64,000 nucleotides of DNA from JALOLV01 sp046295175 (GTDB taxonomy: Bacteria; Bacteroidota; Bacteroidia; Cytophagales; Spirosomataceae), in NCBI GenBank assembly GCA_046295175.1, contig JBKBNY010000012.1, forward strand, positions 109,163 through 173,162, in the 5' to 3' direction. Below the pieces are notes generated by a model. That model had not been told where the DNA came from. It ran no database searches and saw nothing but the letters and a program-made list of their open reading frames with translations. Of the stretch, positions 53,047 through 62,685 are shown in pieces (the stretch's first letter is position 1; every line of letters begins with the position of its first letter). The position numbers were made by a program, and so were the translations under genes.

Positions 53047-53074
53047 ATACAACAAATTGGCCTTGAGATTAAAG

Positions 53075-53572
53075 ATGTTGAGATTGGTATTGTTTGTTTC
53101 GATTCTAACAGTTTTACAATCTTGTAAAATATACTCTTTTACCGGAACGACCCTTTCGAGCGATTTAAAAACCATCACGATTCAAAACTTTACGATGTCA
53201 ACGGCGGGTGGACCTGCAAATATGTCTTTGAGTTTCAATGAAAAATTGAAAGAATACTATCAAAGAAATACGAGTTTAAAGCTCAAACCTGCCGATTCTG
53301 ATTTGCTTTTGGAAGGCTCGATAACGGGTTATGAATTAACCGCCGTGGCTGCAACAAGTGGTGACAAAGCAGCCTTGAACCGTTTGACAATCAAAGTTGA
53401 GGTAAGATTTACAAATACCAAAGATGAGGCTCAAAATTTTGAGAAAGAGTTTTCATTTTATCAAGATTTCCCTCAAGAACAAACCCTCACCCAAGTTGAG
53501 AAAACGCTTGTTCCTAAAATTCTTGACCAATTGGTTTTAAACATTTTCAATGATACTGCTGCACAGTGGTAA
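53075..53572 (+). CDS. lptE: LptE-family lipopolysaccharide-assembly lipoprotein
   Basis: A 165-residue outer-membrane lipoprotein with signal MLRLVLFVSILTVLQSC and Cys at residue 17, then CKIYSFTGTTLSSDLKTITI and the LptE-like fold (FNEKLKEYYQRNTSLKLKPADSDLLLEGSITGYELT). It would plug the LptD barrel for LPS insertion. An earlier in-frame ATG at 53027 overlaps the activator gene by 20 bases and would lengthen the signal to 33 residues, which is still possible. Identification rests on the family pattern seen in Bacteroidota and on the neighbour secG. Confidence 0.85.
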   Translation: MLRLVLFVSILTVLQSCKIYSFTGTTLSSDLKTITIQNFTMSTAGGPANMSLSFNEKLKEYYQRNTSLKLKPADSDLLLEGSITGYELTAVAATSGDKAALNRLTIKVEVRFTNTKDEAQNFEKEFSFYQDFPQEQTLTQVEKTLVPKILDQLVLNIFNDTAAQW

Positions 53573-53664
53573 ATTAGGATGTTCAAAACTTTAAACTGGC
53601 CCAATCTTCAAACTTATCTATTTCTTTTTTATTTTTGGCACGAAAATAGAATTATTCTGAATCA

Positions 53665-54327
53665 ATGCTCGACAAAAACTCTTTTGCAAGTTTTCTTAAC
53701 AACCCACAGAGCTTAACGCTCAATGACATTATGTTGTTAGAAAATGCAACAAAGAAGTTTCCATTTTTTCAGATTTCTTATACTTTAATTGCAAAAGGAA
53801 TTCATTCAAAAGCCCCTGAAATTGCCAATGATGCAATTCGCAAGGCTGCGATTTTTGCACTAAGCAGAAATGCACTCAGAAAAGTGATTGAAAACGACAT
53901 GGATTGGAATAGCCCACAGCCTGTTCGTCAGTTTGAGCCGATTGTAGAAAGTAAATTTAAAGTTGACCCGATAGAAGAAGAGTTGAAAAGAGAAAAGTTG
54001 GAGGAAGAGTTGATAGTTTCGATAGCAAAACCAAAATTAAAAAATATTCAAGACGAACAGTTGGCAATTATTGAACAGTTTATCAAAAACGAACCAAGAA
54101 TTCAGCCAATTAGAGGTGTAAATGGTAATGACGAGGTGGAAGATTTGAGCGAAAGAAGTACAACCCTCAAGAAGCCACTTTTTACCGAAAGTTATGCGAA
54201 GATTTTGGTTCGACAAGGCCGATTCGATAAAGCAATTGAAGTTTATCAGCATCTAATTGTCAAAAATCCAGAAAAAATCGCTTACTTTGCACAAAAAATA
54301 GAAGAATTACAAAAAAAGATACTTTAA
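53665..54327 (+). CDS. Uncharacterised protein with a C-terminal TPR-like motif
   Basis: A 220-residue soluble protein without a signal peptide. The N-terminal 90 residues are helical (LTLNDIMLLENATKKFPFFQISYTLIAKGIHSK) and the middle is charged and probably flexible. The C-terminal segment reads like a single TPR (ESYAKILVRQGRFDKAIEVYQHLIVKNPEKIAYFAQKIEEL). The order lptE, this gene, secG recurs in Cytophagales, hinting at a link to the envelope export machinery. No function can be assigned. Confidence 0.75.
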   Translation: MLDKNSFASFLNNPQSLTLNDIMLLENATKKFPFFQISYTLIAKGIHSKAPEIANDAIRKAAIFALSRNALRKVIENDMDWNSPQPVRQFEPIVESKFKVDPIEEELKREKLEEELIVSIAKPKLKNIQDEQLAIIEQFIKNEPRIQPIRGVNGNDEVEDLSERSTTLKKPLFTESYAKILVRQGRFDKAIEVYQHLIVKNPEKIAYFAQKIEELQKKIL

Positions 54328-54347
54328 AATTAAACTTATAACTTAAA

Positions 54348-54707
54348 ATGTACACTACGATTCTCGTATTAATGGTAATTGCTGCTATCCTTCTGATTCT
54401 TGTGGTTTTAATTCAAAATCCAAAAGGTGGTGGACTTTCTGGTGAATTCGGAGGAGCAACTTCACAAATGTTTGGCGTTCAACGCTCAGGTGATTTGATG
54501 GAACAACTCACTTGGGGTTTCTTTGCTTTCATCTTGGTTGGTGCTTTGACTTCGGGTATTTTCTTAGACAAATCAGGTTCAGCTACTGATGATGGATTGA
54601 ATGTTGAGAAAGCTCAAGCTCGTCCAGCTACGGCTCCTGCTACAACACCAGCAGCTCCTGCAACTGCACCAGCAAATGGCACAGGTACGTCGCAACCAGC
54701 AAAATAA
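54348..54707 (+). CDS. secG: Preprotein translocase subunit SecG
   Basis: A 119-residue inner-membrane protein with two helices (about 3-24 and 56-76) and the SecG signature LVVLIQNPKGGGLSGEFGG then SQMFGVQRSGDLMEQLTW. It assists SecA-driven preprotein movement through SecYE. The tail (about 85-119) is Ala/Thr/Pro-rich and longer than in E. coli. Confidence 0.95.
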   Translation: MYTTILVLMVIAAILLILVVLIQNPKGGGLSGEFGGATSQMFGVQRSGDLMEQLTWGFFAFILVGALTSGIFLDKSGSATDDGLNVEKAQARPATAPATTPAAPATAPANGTGTSQPAK

Positions 54708-54734
54708 GAATACCTTTGATATATTCTTGAAAAG

Positions 54735-54765
54735 AAAAGTCGCTAATCAAATTAGCGACTTTTTA
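54735..54765 (+). terminator. Intrinsic terminator after secG
   Basis: Stem AAAAGTCGCTAAT/ATTAGCGACTTTT with a 3-nt loop and T-run. It lies at the convergence with the GT2 gene. Confidence 0.88.
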
Positions 54766-55749
54766 TTTTTTTATGGTATTATCAATGACAGGATTCGGCG
54801 AAATTATTTCTTGTATTAACCCTAACCCGTAGCCCGATAACTGAATGAAACATGCGATTAAACTCAGAAAGCCTACGTAAATACTATTATTTTTGAAGGA
54901 GGAATCAATAAATATTAAAATTTTATAAATTGCTAATAAAGCAACTGACACCAACCCTAAGGGTTTGAATATAAGAAATTGAAATGGTATCGAAACACAA
55001 AATAAAGTAAATGCGGCTGGAAAGAAATGAACTAATTTTAATTCGTTTTTGAAATGTCTCGATAAATTTATTCGACCCCTTCCGAAAAAATGCAATTGTT
55101 TGAAAAATTGCTTGAAATCAGTTCGCCGTTTGTGATAAATAAATGCTTCGTCGATTAATCCAACTTTAAAACCCGACTCGATAATTCGTACACTGAATTC
55201 AATATCTTCGGCCATTCGAGTCCATTTATAGCCTTTGGTTACTTCCCAAACTTTTCTCGAAATCCCAAAATTGAAACTTCTCGGATGAAATTGTCCACCA
55301 GCATTTTTTTTCTTACCTCTTATTCCACCAGTTGTAAAAACCGATGTCATCGAATAATTAATGGCTTTTTGAGTTGGAGTGAAGTTTGGATGTGCTTCAT
55401 CGCGTCCACCAAAAGCATCTAACCAATTTTTAGAGAGAGAATCATCAACAATTTCAAAGTATTTTTCTGGAATTATTGCATCAGAATCTAATTGAATAAA
55501 ATAGTCGGAGGTTGCTCTTTCAAAACCGTAATTTCTTGAAAAACCCTGCCCAGAATTTTCTTTAAAGTAATATTTTATATCTAATTTAGATTTAAAATTC
55601 TCGCAAACTTCATCGCATTTCAATTTTGAACCGTCCTCGATGATTATTACTTCAAAATCTTTAAATGTTTGATTTACAAGACTTTCAAGTAATTCTCTAA
55701 CCTCGTCAGGACGGTTATAAACTGGTGTAATTACAGAGTATTTTGGCAT
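54763..55749 (-). CDS. Family 2 glycosyltransferase, membrane-bound
   Basis: A 328-residue GT-A enzyme. It begins KYSVITPVYNRPDEV, with QLDSDAIIP as the metal-binding DxD region and TRMAEDIEFSVRI as the ED motif. Two or three C-terminal membrane helices (about 235-320) anchor it in the inner membrane. The ATG shares its A with the hemL stop (TAATG), so translation is coupled. Its acceptor (LPS core, exopolysaccharide or glycolipid) is unknown. Confidence 0.92.
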   Translation of the reverse strand: MPKYSVITPVYNRPDEVRELLESLVNQTFKDFEVIIIEDGSKLKCDEVCENFKSKLDIKYYFKENSGQGFSRNYGFERATSDYFIQLDSDAIIPEKYFEIVDDSLSKNWLDAFGGRDEAHPNFTPTQKAINYSMTSVFTTGGIRGKKKNAGGQFHPRSFNFGISRKVWEVTKGYKWTRMAEDIEFSVRIIESGFKVGLIDEAFIYHKRRTDFKQFFKQLHFFGRGRINLSRHFKNELKLVHFFPAAFTLFCVSIPFQFLIFKPLGLVSVALLAIYKILIFIDSSFKNNSIYVGFLSLIACFIQLSGYGLGLIQEIISPNPVIDNTIKK

Positions 55750-57041
55750 TATTGATGAATCTCAATTAGACTTTCTTCGTTGGCTTGTAATATAGTTTTT
55801 ATATGAGAATCTGTCAATGCAGTCGATAAAAACAAAGATTCATATTGTGAAGGTGCAAGGTAAATACCTTTATTTAGCATTGCATGAAAATACTTACCAA
55901 ATAAAGCAGTGTTACTCGTCTTTGCATCCTCAAAATTACAAACTTGGTTCTCAGTAAAAAACAAGCTATACATTGAGCCAATGTGATTGATGGTGTAATT
56001 TAGATTTAATTTTTTGAGCGAATTATTAAATCCATTTACCAGTTTTTCGCCAGTTTTTTCAAGTTTAGTGTAAACTTCTGGATGCTCATTTAAGAAAGAT
56101 AGCATTGTGAATCCTGCTGCCATTGCAATTGGATTACCCGACAAAGTACCTGCTTGATAAACTGGGCCTTGTGGAGAAACACAATCCATGATTTCTTTTC
56201 GTCCGCCATAAGCTCCCACTGGCATACCGCCCCCTATGATTTTTCCAAGCGTGATTAAATCTGGCTTAATTCCGAACCTCTCGCTTGCTCCACCTTTGGC
56301 AAGGCGGAAACCTGTCATAACTTCATCGAAGATATAAACAATATTATTTTCAGTACAAATTTTGCGTAAACCCTCTAAAAAACCTGCATTAGGCAAAACA
56401 CAACCCATATTTCCTACAACAGGTTCAAGAATTAAAGCGGCAATTTGTCCTTTATTGGCATCCACTAATCTTTGAACGGCTTCTAAGTCATTATATGGAG
56501 CTGTTAGGGTATCATTTGCAACGTTTTTAGTAACCCCAGGACTATCAGGTACTCCCATTGTTACTGCACCACTTCCTGCTGCAATCAAAAAAGAATCACC
56601 ATGGCCATGATAACAGCCTTCAAATTTGATGATTTTATCTTTTCCAGTAAATCCACGAGCAACTCGAATAGCGGCCATAGTAGCTTCAGTTCCCGAATTG
56701 ACCATCCTCACTTTTTCGATTGCAGGTACCATCGAAACAATCAACTCGGCCATTTCTACTTCACGGCGAGTAGGAGCCCCAAAAGAAAACGAATTTTTTA
56801 TTGCTTTACTTACCGCTGCCTCTACTTTTGGATTTGCATGACCTAAAATCATTGGCCCCCAAGAGTTAATAAGTTCGATGTACTGATTATCGTCTTCATC
56901 AAAAACATAAGCTCCTTTAGCTTTTTTAATAAAAACTGGATTTCCACCTACTGATTTGAACGCTCTTACGGGTGAATTTACACCTCCGGGTATTGAATTT
57001 TTTGCTCTTTGAAATAATTCTTCGCTTGTTGAAATTTGCAT
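55749..57041 (-). CDS. hemL: Glutamate-1-semialdehyde 2,1-aminomutase
   Basis: A 430-residue PLP enzyme that makes 5-aminolevulinate in the C5 heme route. Motifs: IPGGVNSPVRAFKSVGG at the start, MVNSGTEATMAAIRVARG, GCYHGHGDSFL, IFDEVMTGFR, and the PLP Lys in LGKIIGGGMPVGAYGG. Full length. Upstream of GT2 in the same short operon. Confidence 0.97.
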   Translation of the reverse strand: MQISTSEELFQRAKNSIPGGVNSPVRAFKSVGGNPVFIKKAKGAYVFDEDDNQYIELINSWGPMILGHANPKVEAAVSKAIKNSFSFGAPTRREVEMAELIVSMVPAIEKVRMVNSGTEATMAAIRVARGFTGKDKIIKFEGCYHGHGDSFLIAAGSGAVTMGVPDSPGVTKNVANDTLTAPYNDLEAVQRLVDANKGQIAALILEPVVGNMGCVLPNAGFLEGLRKICTENNIVYIFDEVMTGFRLAKGGASERFGIKPDLITLGKIIGGGMPVGAYGGRKEIMDCVSPQGPVYQAGTLSGNPIAMAAGFTMLSFLNEHPEVYTKLEKTGEKLVNGFNNSLKKLNLNYTINHIGSMYSLFFTENQVCNFEDAKTSNTALFGKYFHAMLNKGIYLAPSQYESLFLSTALTDSHIKTILQANEESLIEIHQ

Positions 57042-57076
57042 TTACAAAATACTTTTAGTGAATTAATCTTGGTATC

Positions 57077-58750
57077 TTATCGTGTAACCTCAATAAATTT
57101 TCCGTCTTGATACCTAACTATCGGAACAATATGATTATCGTTTGCTCCATTTGTATAATCGAATCCTGAAAGTGTAAATCCTTGTGTGTATTCGATTGAG
57201 TCCAACTCTTTTCTTATTGAATCTTTAACATTGTTCAAAATTCTACCAAAGAATAAAACATAATCATATCCTAAATAACTGTAATATGATGGTACAATGT
57301 TTTGACTGGCGATATAATTACTTCTAAAAATTTTCACGTCTTCTTTATTTGAGTCAATAAAATCAGTTTTTATCAAAAACAATTGACGATTAAATACTGA
57401 TAGTGAACCTCCTTCAAAATCGAAAGCAGACGAAGTTGCTACGACTGGTACAGAGAGTTTTTTGCGGTCGATGGCACTTACTACTTTCGGCCCGAAATTA
57501 TCCTCACTTCCAACAATGAAAACATGCCCAGGTTTTCGTGAATCAATGCTTTCAGGATTGGTGTATCGTTTGATTGTAAGAACAGAAAAGCCTTTTTCAA
57601 TTGCTTTATCTCGATAAATGTACGCGAAGGTTGAATCACGACGTGTATTTCCAAAGTAAATTGAAACGCTCTGAACAGGATTAACTGTCATTACATGTTC
57701 GATTGCCTTTTGAGACTGAATCTCGTATGAAGGCTGTCCGAGAAATACATTCTTTTCGTTTTGAACAAGTTGTAGATTATTTGACAATGGATGAAGCTGA
57801 GCTACATTGTTTTCTTTTGCAAAAGTATTTGTTATTTTATTTGCTTCAGGATACAAAGGTCCAATAATTAAATCAACTTCTTCAAAATTTGGATTTTTTA
57901 CCACATTTACAATTGGGTCTGCCGAACGGTCAACATCGTAAGAGTAAAGATTGACATTGATTTTTTCTGATTCCAATTTTTGTTTTGCCAATTTCATACC
58001 TTCAAGCATATCATAAATGTATTGATTGCTACGATTTGTACTTGAAGCATTGAATTCGTTTAACTTAAATGGCAAAAATAAAGCGATATTAACGGTAGAA
58101 TTATCACTTACTTTCGTTTTTTTCTTTGTTTCAGTAGATTCACTAACACCAATGTTAAATCTATTTGTAAGTTTATCAGATAATTCTAAATCTTCTCTCG
58201 AAACATTTTTTTGTCTTTGAATTGCATCAACAAGTCTTTCGGCAATTATCGAATTTGAGCCAAATCTCGTATTGAGTGCTTTAAGTTGATTAAGGTCTTT
58301 AATTCTACTAAAATAAAAGTATTGCAAATCAATCGCTTCTCGTTTCAAGGTAGGATTCGTCAATCGATTGATATACTGTAAGCCTTCATCAAAATAATTG
58401 TCTGCCAAACAAGCATCTGCAAATAAGTAATATGCATCGTCTATTTTGCTCCAATCTGGATACCTGTCAACTAACTGCCTCAAGGTAATTCTGGCATCAA
58501 AGTATTTTTTTAGTTTGTAAGAACTCAAAGCATGGTAATAATGAGCATAAGGCACCATTGCATTCACAAATTTGCGGCTTGTTAGCAAGGCGAATTCGTT
58601 TTGGGCTTCTTGGTATTGCTCATTGGCAAATAACTGCACAGCTTTTTTGTATCTGACTGGATAGTCTTTTTCGGTAATTACGGCATTTTGTTGTGCTACC
58701 GTATAAAAACCAACAAGCAAAAATAAGAGGATAATGCTTTTAGTTTTCAT
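57077..58750 (-). CDS. TPR plus periplasmic-binding (LpoA-like) exported protein
   Basis: A 557-residue exported protein with signal peptide MKTKSIILLFLLVGFYTVAQQ. Helical TPR-type repeats (about 25-200, YKKAVQLFANEQYQEAQNEF, YPDWSKIDDAYYLFADACL) are followed by a type 1 periplasmic-binding fold (about 230-540, VNIALFLPFKLNEF, GMKLAKQKLE, VDLIIGPLYPEANK, NNVAQLHPLSNNL, VVATSSAFDFEGG). TPR followed by a PBP1 fold is also the layout of LpoA, the activator of PBP1A, although no direct LpoA signature is seen. The ATG at 58750 sets the signal. It sits between hemL and yidC. Confidence 0.85.
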   Translation of the reverse strand: MKTKSIILLFLLVGFYTVAQQNAVITEKDYPVRYKKAVQLFANEQYQEAQNEFALLTSRKFVNAMVPYAHYYHALSSYKLKKYFDARITLRQLVDRYPDWSKIDDAYYLFADACLADNYFDEGLQYINRLTNPTLKREAIDLQYFYFSRIKDLNQLKALNTRFGSNSIIAERLVDAIQRQKNVSREDLELSDKLTNRFNIGVSESTETKKKTKVSDNSTVNIALFLPFKLNEFNASSTNRSNQYIYDMLEGMKLAKQKLESEKINVNLYSYDVDRSADPIVNVVKNPNFEEVDLIIGPLYPEANKITNTFAKENNVAQLHPLSNNLQLVQNEKNVFLGQPSYEIQSQKAIEHVMTVNPVQSVSIYFGNTRRDSTFAYIYRDKAIEKGFSVLTIKRYTNPESIDSRKPGHVFIVGSEDNFGPKVVSAIDRKKLSVPVVATSSAFDFEGGSLSVFNRQLFLIKTDFIDSNKEDVKIFRSNYIASQNIVPSYYSYLGYDYVLFFGRILNNVKDSIRKELDSIEYTQGFTLSGFDYTNGANDNHIVPIVRYQDGKFIEVTR

Positions 58751-58796
58751 TGTCTTTTGAGGTTTTTTGAATGATGGTGTGAGGTGTGGTTTTATA

Positions 58797-58830
58797 TTTA
58801 ACCCCCACAAGTTTCCTTGTGAGGGTTAAG
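58797..58830 (-). terminator. Terminator after yidC (minus strand)
   Basis: Fourteen-bp stem TTAACCC(T/C)CACAAG with CTTGTGGGGGTTAA, one mismatch, GAAA loop on the minus strand, and an A/T-rich tail. Confidence 0.75.
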
Positions 58831-58834
58831 ATAA

Positions 58835-60742
58835 CTATTGTTTTTTATTATTTTTCTTTTTTGCTTCAACTCTTTCTTTCAACTCCTCATTTTTCTTACG
58901 ATTTTCCTCGGCCAAAGCAATTTGTTTTTGCATAAAATCTGCAAATTTACCACCTGACTTTTTCTGACTATTTGGGTCAGATTTGAATTTACGACGATTT
59001 TCTTCTAAAATGGCTTTTATTTTATCTTCATCAACGAATCTACGTACAACTTGTTGTTGAATAATTGTAATTACGTTTGAAACCAAATAGTAGAAACTCA
59101 AAGCAGCAGGAAAACTATTCAAAACAAAGAAGAATACCAATGGGAAAATATAACTGATTTTCTTCATGTCGATTGGACCCGGCTGGTCTGGTGTAACCTG
59201 ATTATTGTAGTAAGTGAATGCCAAACTCGAAATTGTCATCAATACTACAAACAAACTGATGTGGTTACCAATGATTGGTAGGTTTGTTGCCCAACTGATT
59301 GGATAATCGTATGTCGAGAGGTCATCTGCCCATAAAAATGGTTTTTGACGGAACATAATCATATTCGGGAACAAAAAGAAAACCGACATCAAAATAGGCA
59401 TTTGCAGCAATAGAGGTACACATCCACTTAACGGACTCACACCAACTTGTTGATACAGTTTCATTTGCTCTTGTTGGAGTTTCATTTGGTCATCTCCAAC
59501 TTTTTCTTTGATAGCGGCAATCTCAGGGGCTAATATTCGCATTTTAGCCGAACTGATATAAGATTTATAGATTAATGGTGTTAAAATTAGCTTTAACAAT
59601 ACAACAATCGCAATAATCAATAAACCATAGTTTGAAATGATTCCTTCAAAGAAATTGAACAACGGAACAAAAATGTAGCGGTTTATTGGTTTAACGAAAT
59701 CATAGCCCAAATAAACATTTCGATGGAAACCGTTGGCAACATCTTTAACTTGACTGTATTCATTTGGACCAAAATAGAAACGGTAATTACCTTTGCCTGT
59801 TTTTAAATCAGAAATTGGTAAGGTAACATCAGCCTCTAATGATTTTACAACTGATGAGTCATTTTCGGGAGTTATTGCTTTCAACTTAGCAGTTGAGATG
59901 GCTTGGTTTTTTGTGATAAAGCCCGAAACAAAATATTTTTGTTTAAATGAAAACCAGCTCATTGGCTCAATGATTTCTCTTTCATCGGAGTTCATACTGT
60001 TTGAACCCAAATCATCGAATTCATCTTCAGTTTGCCAATAATTTATTTGTGCAGCACGACGGTTTTCGGTCAAATCATTTTCTAACTTCTTCAACCTATC
60101 CTGCCAATAGAACCTCGCATTTTGGTTTTGCACGATTGCATCTAATCCAACCAAATTGACATCGTATTCTAAATTGTACCCTTTACCCTTAATTGTATAT
60201 GTTTGTTCTACATACTGATTGGCCGCAAGATTTAATTTGAATACAACTTTAGTTTCTTGGTTTCCTTTTAAGACAACTGGTTGATTATCAGTAGTATAAT
60301 AAAGTTTTTTTAAGTCAACTTTGCCAGTATTTGTAACAACTTCAAAAGCCATTGTTGAGTTATTATCATCAATCAAAGTCAATGGAGTTTTGTTACCTTT
60401 TTTGAAATCGTCATACGCCGAATATTTTTTTAGCTCAACTTTTTGAATCGAACCACCCAATGTACTGAATGTATATTTTGCGTCTTCGTTTTCAATAACA
60501 ATGCTTTTGGCAACGCCAGTTGCCGCAGAGGCAAAACTTCCGAATTTAGCTTTAGCTGCATTAGAATCTAAAGGTGCGGGTGCCGCATTTATAACCTTAT
60601 TGGGTGTATTAGGAGCTGTTGGTTGTGCTTTTTGAGTCGTTTCGGGTGTTGGGTTAGGAGAGAAGTAAGTATATGCCCCCCACATAACCATCAGAAGTGT
60701 CATCCCGATGAGAAAATTCTTGTCAAAAGGTTTTTGTTCCAT
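58835..60742 (-). CDS. yidC: Membrane protein insertase YidC
   Basis: A 635-residue inner-membrane insertase. A first helix (about 8-26) is followed by a large periplasmic beta domain (about 60-360) with GGSIQKVELKKYSAYDDF. The conserved five-helix core (about 365-590) has ISNYGLLIIAIVVLLKLILTPLIYKSYISSAKM and QVGVSPLSGCVPLLLQMPI. The tail is Lys-rich and coiled. It inserts membrane proteins alone or with Sec. Length fits Bacteroidota YidC. Confidence 0.97.
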   Translation of the reverse strand: MEQKPFDKNFLIGMTLLMVMWGAYTYFSPNPTPETTQKAQPTAPNTPNKVINAAPAPLDSNAAKAKFGSFASAATGVAKSIVIENEDAKYTFSTLGGSIQKVELKKYSAYDDFKKGNKTPLTLIDDNNSTMAFEVVTNTGKVDLKKLYYTTDNQPVVLKGNQETKVVFKLNLAANQYVEQTYTIKGKGYNLEYDVNLVGLDAIVQNQNARFYWQDRLKKLENDLTENRRAAQINYWQTEDEFDDLGSNSMNSDEREIIEPMSWFSFKQKYFVSGFITKNQAISTAKLKAITPENDSSVVKSLEADVTLPISDLKTGKGNYRFYFGPNEYSQVKDVANGFHRNVYLGYDFVKPINRYIFVPLFNFFEGIISNYGLLIIAIVVLLKLILTPLIYKSYISSAKMRILAPEIAAIKEKVGDDQMKLQQEQMKLYQQVGVSPLSGCVPLLLQMPILMSVFFLFPNMIMFRQKPFLWADDLSTYDYPISWATNLPIIGNHISLFVVLMTISSLAFTYYNNQVTPDQPGPIDMKKISYIFPLVFFFVLNSFPAALSFYYLVSNVITIIQQQVVRRFVDEDKIKAILEENRRKFKSDPNSQKKSGGKFADFMQKQIALAEENRKKNEELKERVEAKKKNNKKQ

Positions 60743-60860
60743 TAAAAAGTTAAATTAGTTCAAAAGAAAACCCCATGGGGGTCAAAAACATTCGCAAATT
60801 TCGTAAAAATTATGCTATTTTTTGATGAACGGTCCGTTTATTTTATAGGTTGATATAAAC

Positions 60861-60892
60861 TTAAATAGGGCAGAGTAATTATTCTGCCCTAT
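60861..60892 (-). terminator. Terminator after pyrG (minus strand)
   Basis: Twelve-bp stem AAATAGGGCAGA/TCTGCCCTATTT with an 8-nt loop. The short T tract follows on the minus strand. Confidence 0.75.
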
Positions 60893-60905
60893 TTGTTATT
60901 AAAAA

Positions 60906-62543
60906 TTATTTTTTTGTAGTTGAATACTCAATCGCCGCCTTCACAAAATTAACAAATAATGGATGCGGATTCATCACCGTACTCTTTAATTCTGGGTGAA
61001 ATTGAACTCCAATGAAATATGGATGCGATGGAATTTCTACAATCTCGACGAGTCCTGTATCGGGGTTGATTCCAGATGTTATCATTCCCGATTTTTCAAA
61101 ATCCTTCTGGAATTTATTGTTGAATTCCCAACGGTGGCGGTGCCTTTCTGAGATTACAGCTTTTCCATAGATTTTCTTAGCAAGTGTTTTATCCTTGATT
61201 TTGCACTCGTAAGCTCCAAGACGCATCGTTCCTCCCTTATTTGTTATATCCTTTTGGTCTTCCATCAAGTCAATTACAGGATAGGGAGTTTCTTTATTCA
61301 TCTCTGATGAATGGGCATTTTCAAATCCAAGAACATTTCTTGCGTATTCGATACAAGCCATTTGCATTCCAAGACAGATTCCAAAGAAAGGTATTCCGTT
61401 TTCTCTTACGTGTTTTACTGCCGCAATTTTACCTTCAATTCCTCTTTCTCCAAAGCCTGGGGCAACCAAAACACCATCTAAATTTGCTAATTTCTCAGCA
61501 ACATTCTGTGGAGTCAGTGATTCTGAATGTATCCAATCAACTTTAACTTTACATTCGTTAACAGCACCAGCATGAATAAATGCTTCTGCAATTGATTTAT
61601 AGGCATCTTTTAATTCGACATATTTACCAACAACTCCGATTCGTACTTGGTCTGATGGATTCTTCAATTTACCGAGAAAATCCTTCCATAACTCCATATC
61701 GGCATCTTGGTCGTTATAAACATTAAGCATATACAAAACTCGTTGGTCGAGTTTCTCTTTTTTCATCAACAAAGGCACATCGTAGATTGTATCTGCGTCA
61801 ATTGCTTCTATCACTGAGTTTACCTCAACATTACAGAATAATGCAATCTTTCTTCTGATTTCAACTGGAAGTGGATGTTCTGAACGACAAACAATGATGT
61901 CTGGTTGAATACCATTCTCTTGTAACATCCTTACTGAGTGTTGCGTTGGTTTTGTTTTCAATTCGCCAGCCGAACTCAAATATGGAATCAATGTTAAGTG
62001 AATGACAAGCATATTGTTTTCGCCTAAATCCCATTTCAGCTGACGAACAGCCTCTAAAAATGGCAAAGATTCAATATCACCAACACAACCTCCGATTTCG
62101 GTAATTACAATGTCAAATTTACCAGTTTCTCCAAGTTGAAGAACATTTCTCTTGATTTCATCAGTAATATGTGGAATTACTTGAACAGTTTTTCCTAAAA
62201 AATCGCCTCGACGTTCTTTGTCAATGACATTTTTATAAATTCTACCAGTTGTTACGTTATTTGCTTGAGAAGTAGGTACATTCAAAAACCTCTCGTAGTG
62301 CCCCAAATCCAAATCTGTTTCGGCTCCATCGTCTGTTACGTAGCACTCACCATGCTCGTAAGGATTTAGAGTTCCTGGGTCAACATTCAGATACGGGTCA
62401 AGTTTTTGAATTGTTACTGATAGCCCTCTTGATTGAAGTAATTTGGCTAAAGAAGAGGCAATGATGCCTTTGCCGAGTGAAGATGTTACGCCGCCCGTAA
62501 CAAAAATGTACTTAGGTGCTTTTTGCTGCCCGCTCAATGACAT
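60906..62543 (-). CDS. pyrG: CTP synthase
   Basis: A 545-residue enzyme that aminates UTP to CTP with glutamine and ATP. Synthetase domain (about 1-270): IFVTGGVTSSLGKGIIASS, LDPYLNVDPGTLNPYEHGECYVTDDGAETDLDLGHYERF. Glutaminase domain (about 295-540) has the nucleophilic Cys in FFGICLGMQMA and HPEL near the end. Full length. A TAACTTTG box lies upstream. Confidence 0.98.
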   Translation of the reverse strand: MSLSGQQKAPKYIFVTGGVTSSLGKGIIASSLAKLLQSRGLSVTIQKLDPYLNVDPGTLNPYEHGECYVTDDGAETDLDLGHYERFLNVPTSQANNVTTGRIYKNVIDKERRGDFLGKTVQVIPHITDEIKRNVLQLGETGKFDIVITEIGGCVGDIESLPFLEAVRQLKWDLGENNMLVIHLTLIPYLSSAGELKTKPTQHSVRMLQENGIQPDIIVCRSEHPLPVEIRRKIALFCNVEVNSVIEAIDADTIYDVPLLMKKEKLDQRVLYMLNVYNDQDADMELWKDFLGKLKNPSDQVRIGVVGKYVELKDAYKSIAEAFIHAGAVNECKVKVDWIHSESLTPQNVAEKLANLDGVLVAPGFGERGIEGKIAAVKHVRENGIPFFGICLGMQMACIEYARNVLGFENAHSSEMNKETPYPVIDLMEDQKDITNKGGTMRLGAYECKIKDKTLAKKIYGKAVISERHRHRWEFNNKFQKDFEKSGMITSGINPDTGLVEIVEIPSHPYFIGVQFHPELKSTVMNPHPLFVNFVKAAIEYSTTKK

Positions 62544-62571
62544 GATTTGTCGTTTTTTTGATTACGGGATA

Positions 62572-62579
62572 CAAAGTTA
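62572..62579 (-). promoter_or_regulatory. Probable -7 box of the pyrG promoter
   Basis: TAACTTTG on the minus strand, 28 bases before the start codon. A matching -33 box is not seen at the expected distance. Confidence 0.4.
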
Positions 62580-62685
62580 GGGAGATTTTTTGAATTCTGA
62601 GTCCACTCAAATCACATTTTTCTACAATACTCTGATTTTCAATTAAATAGAGCATTAAATTTATTTTTAAGAAAATTGTGTTGCG

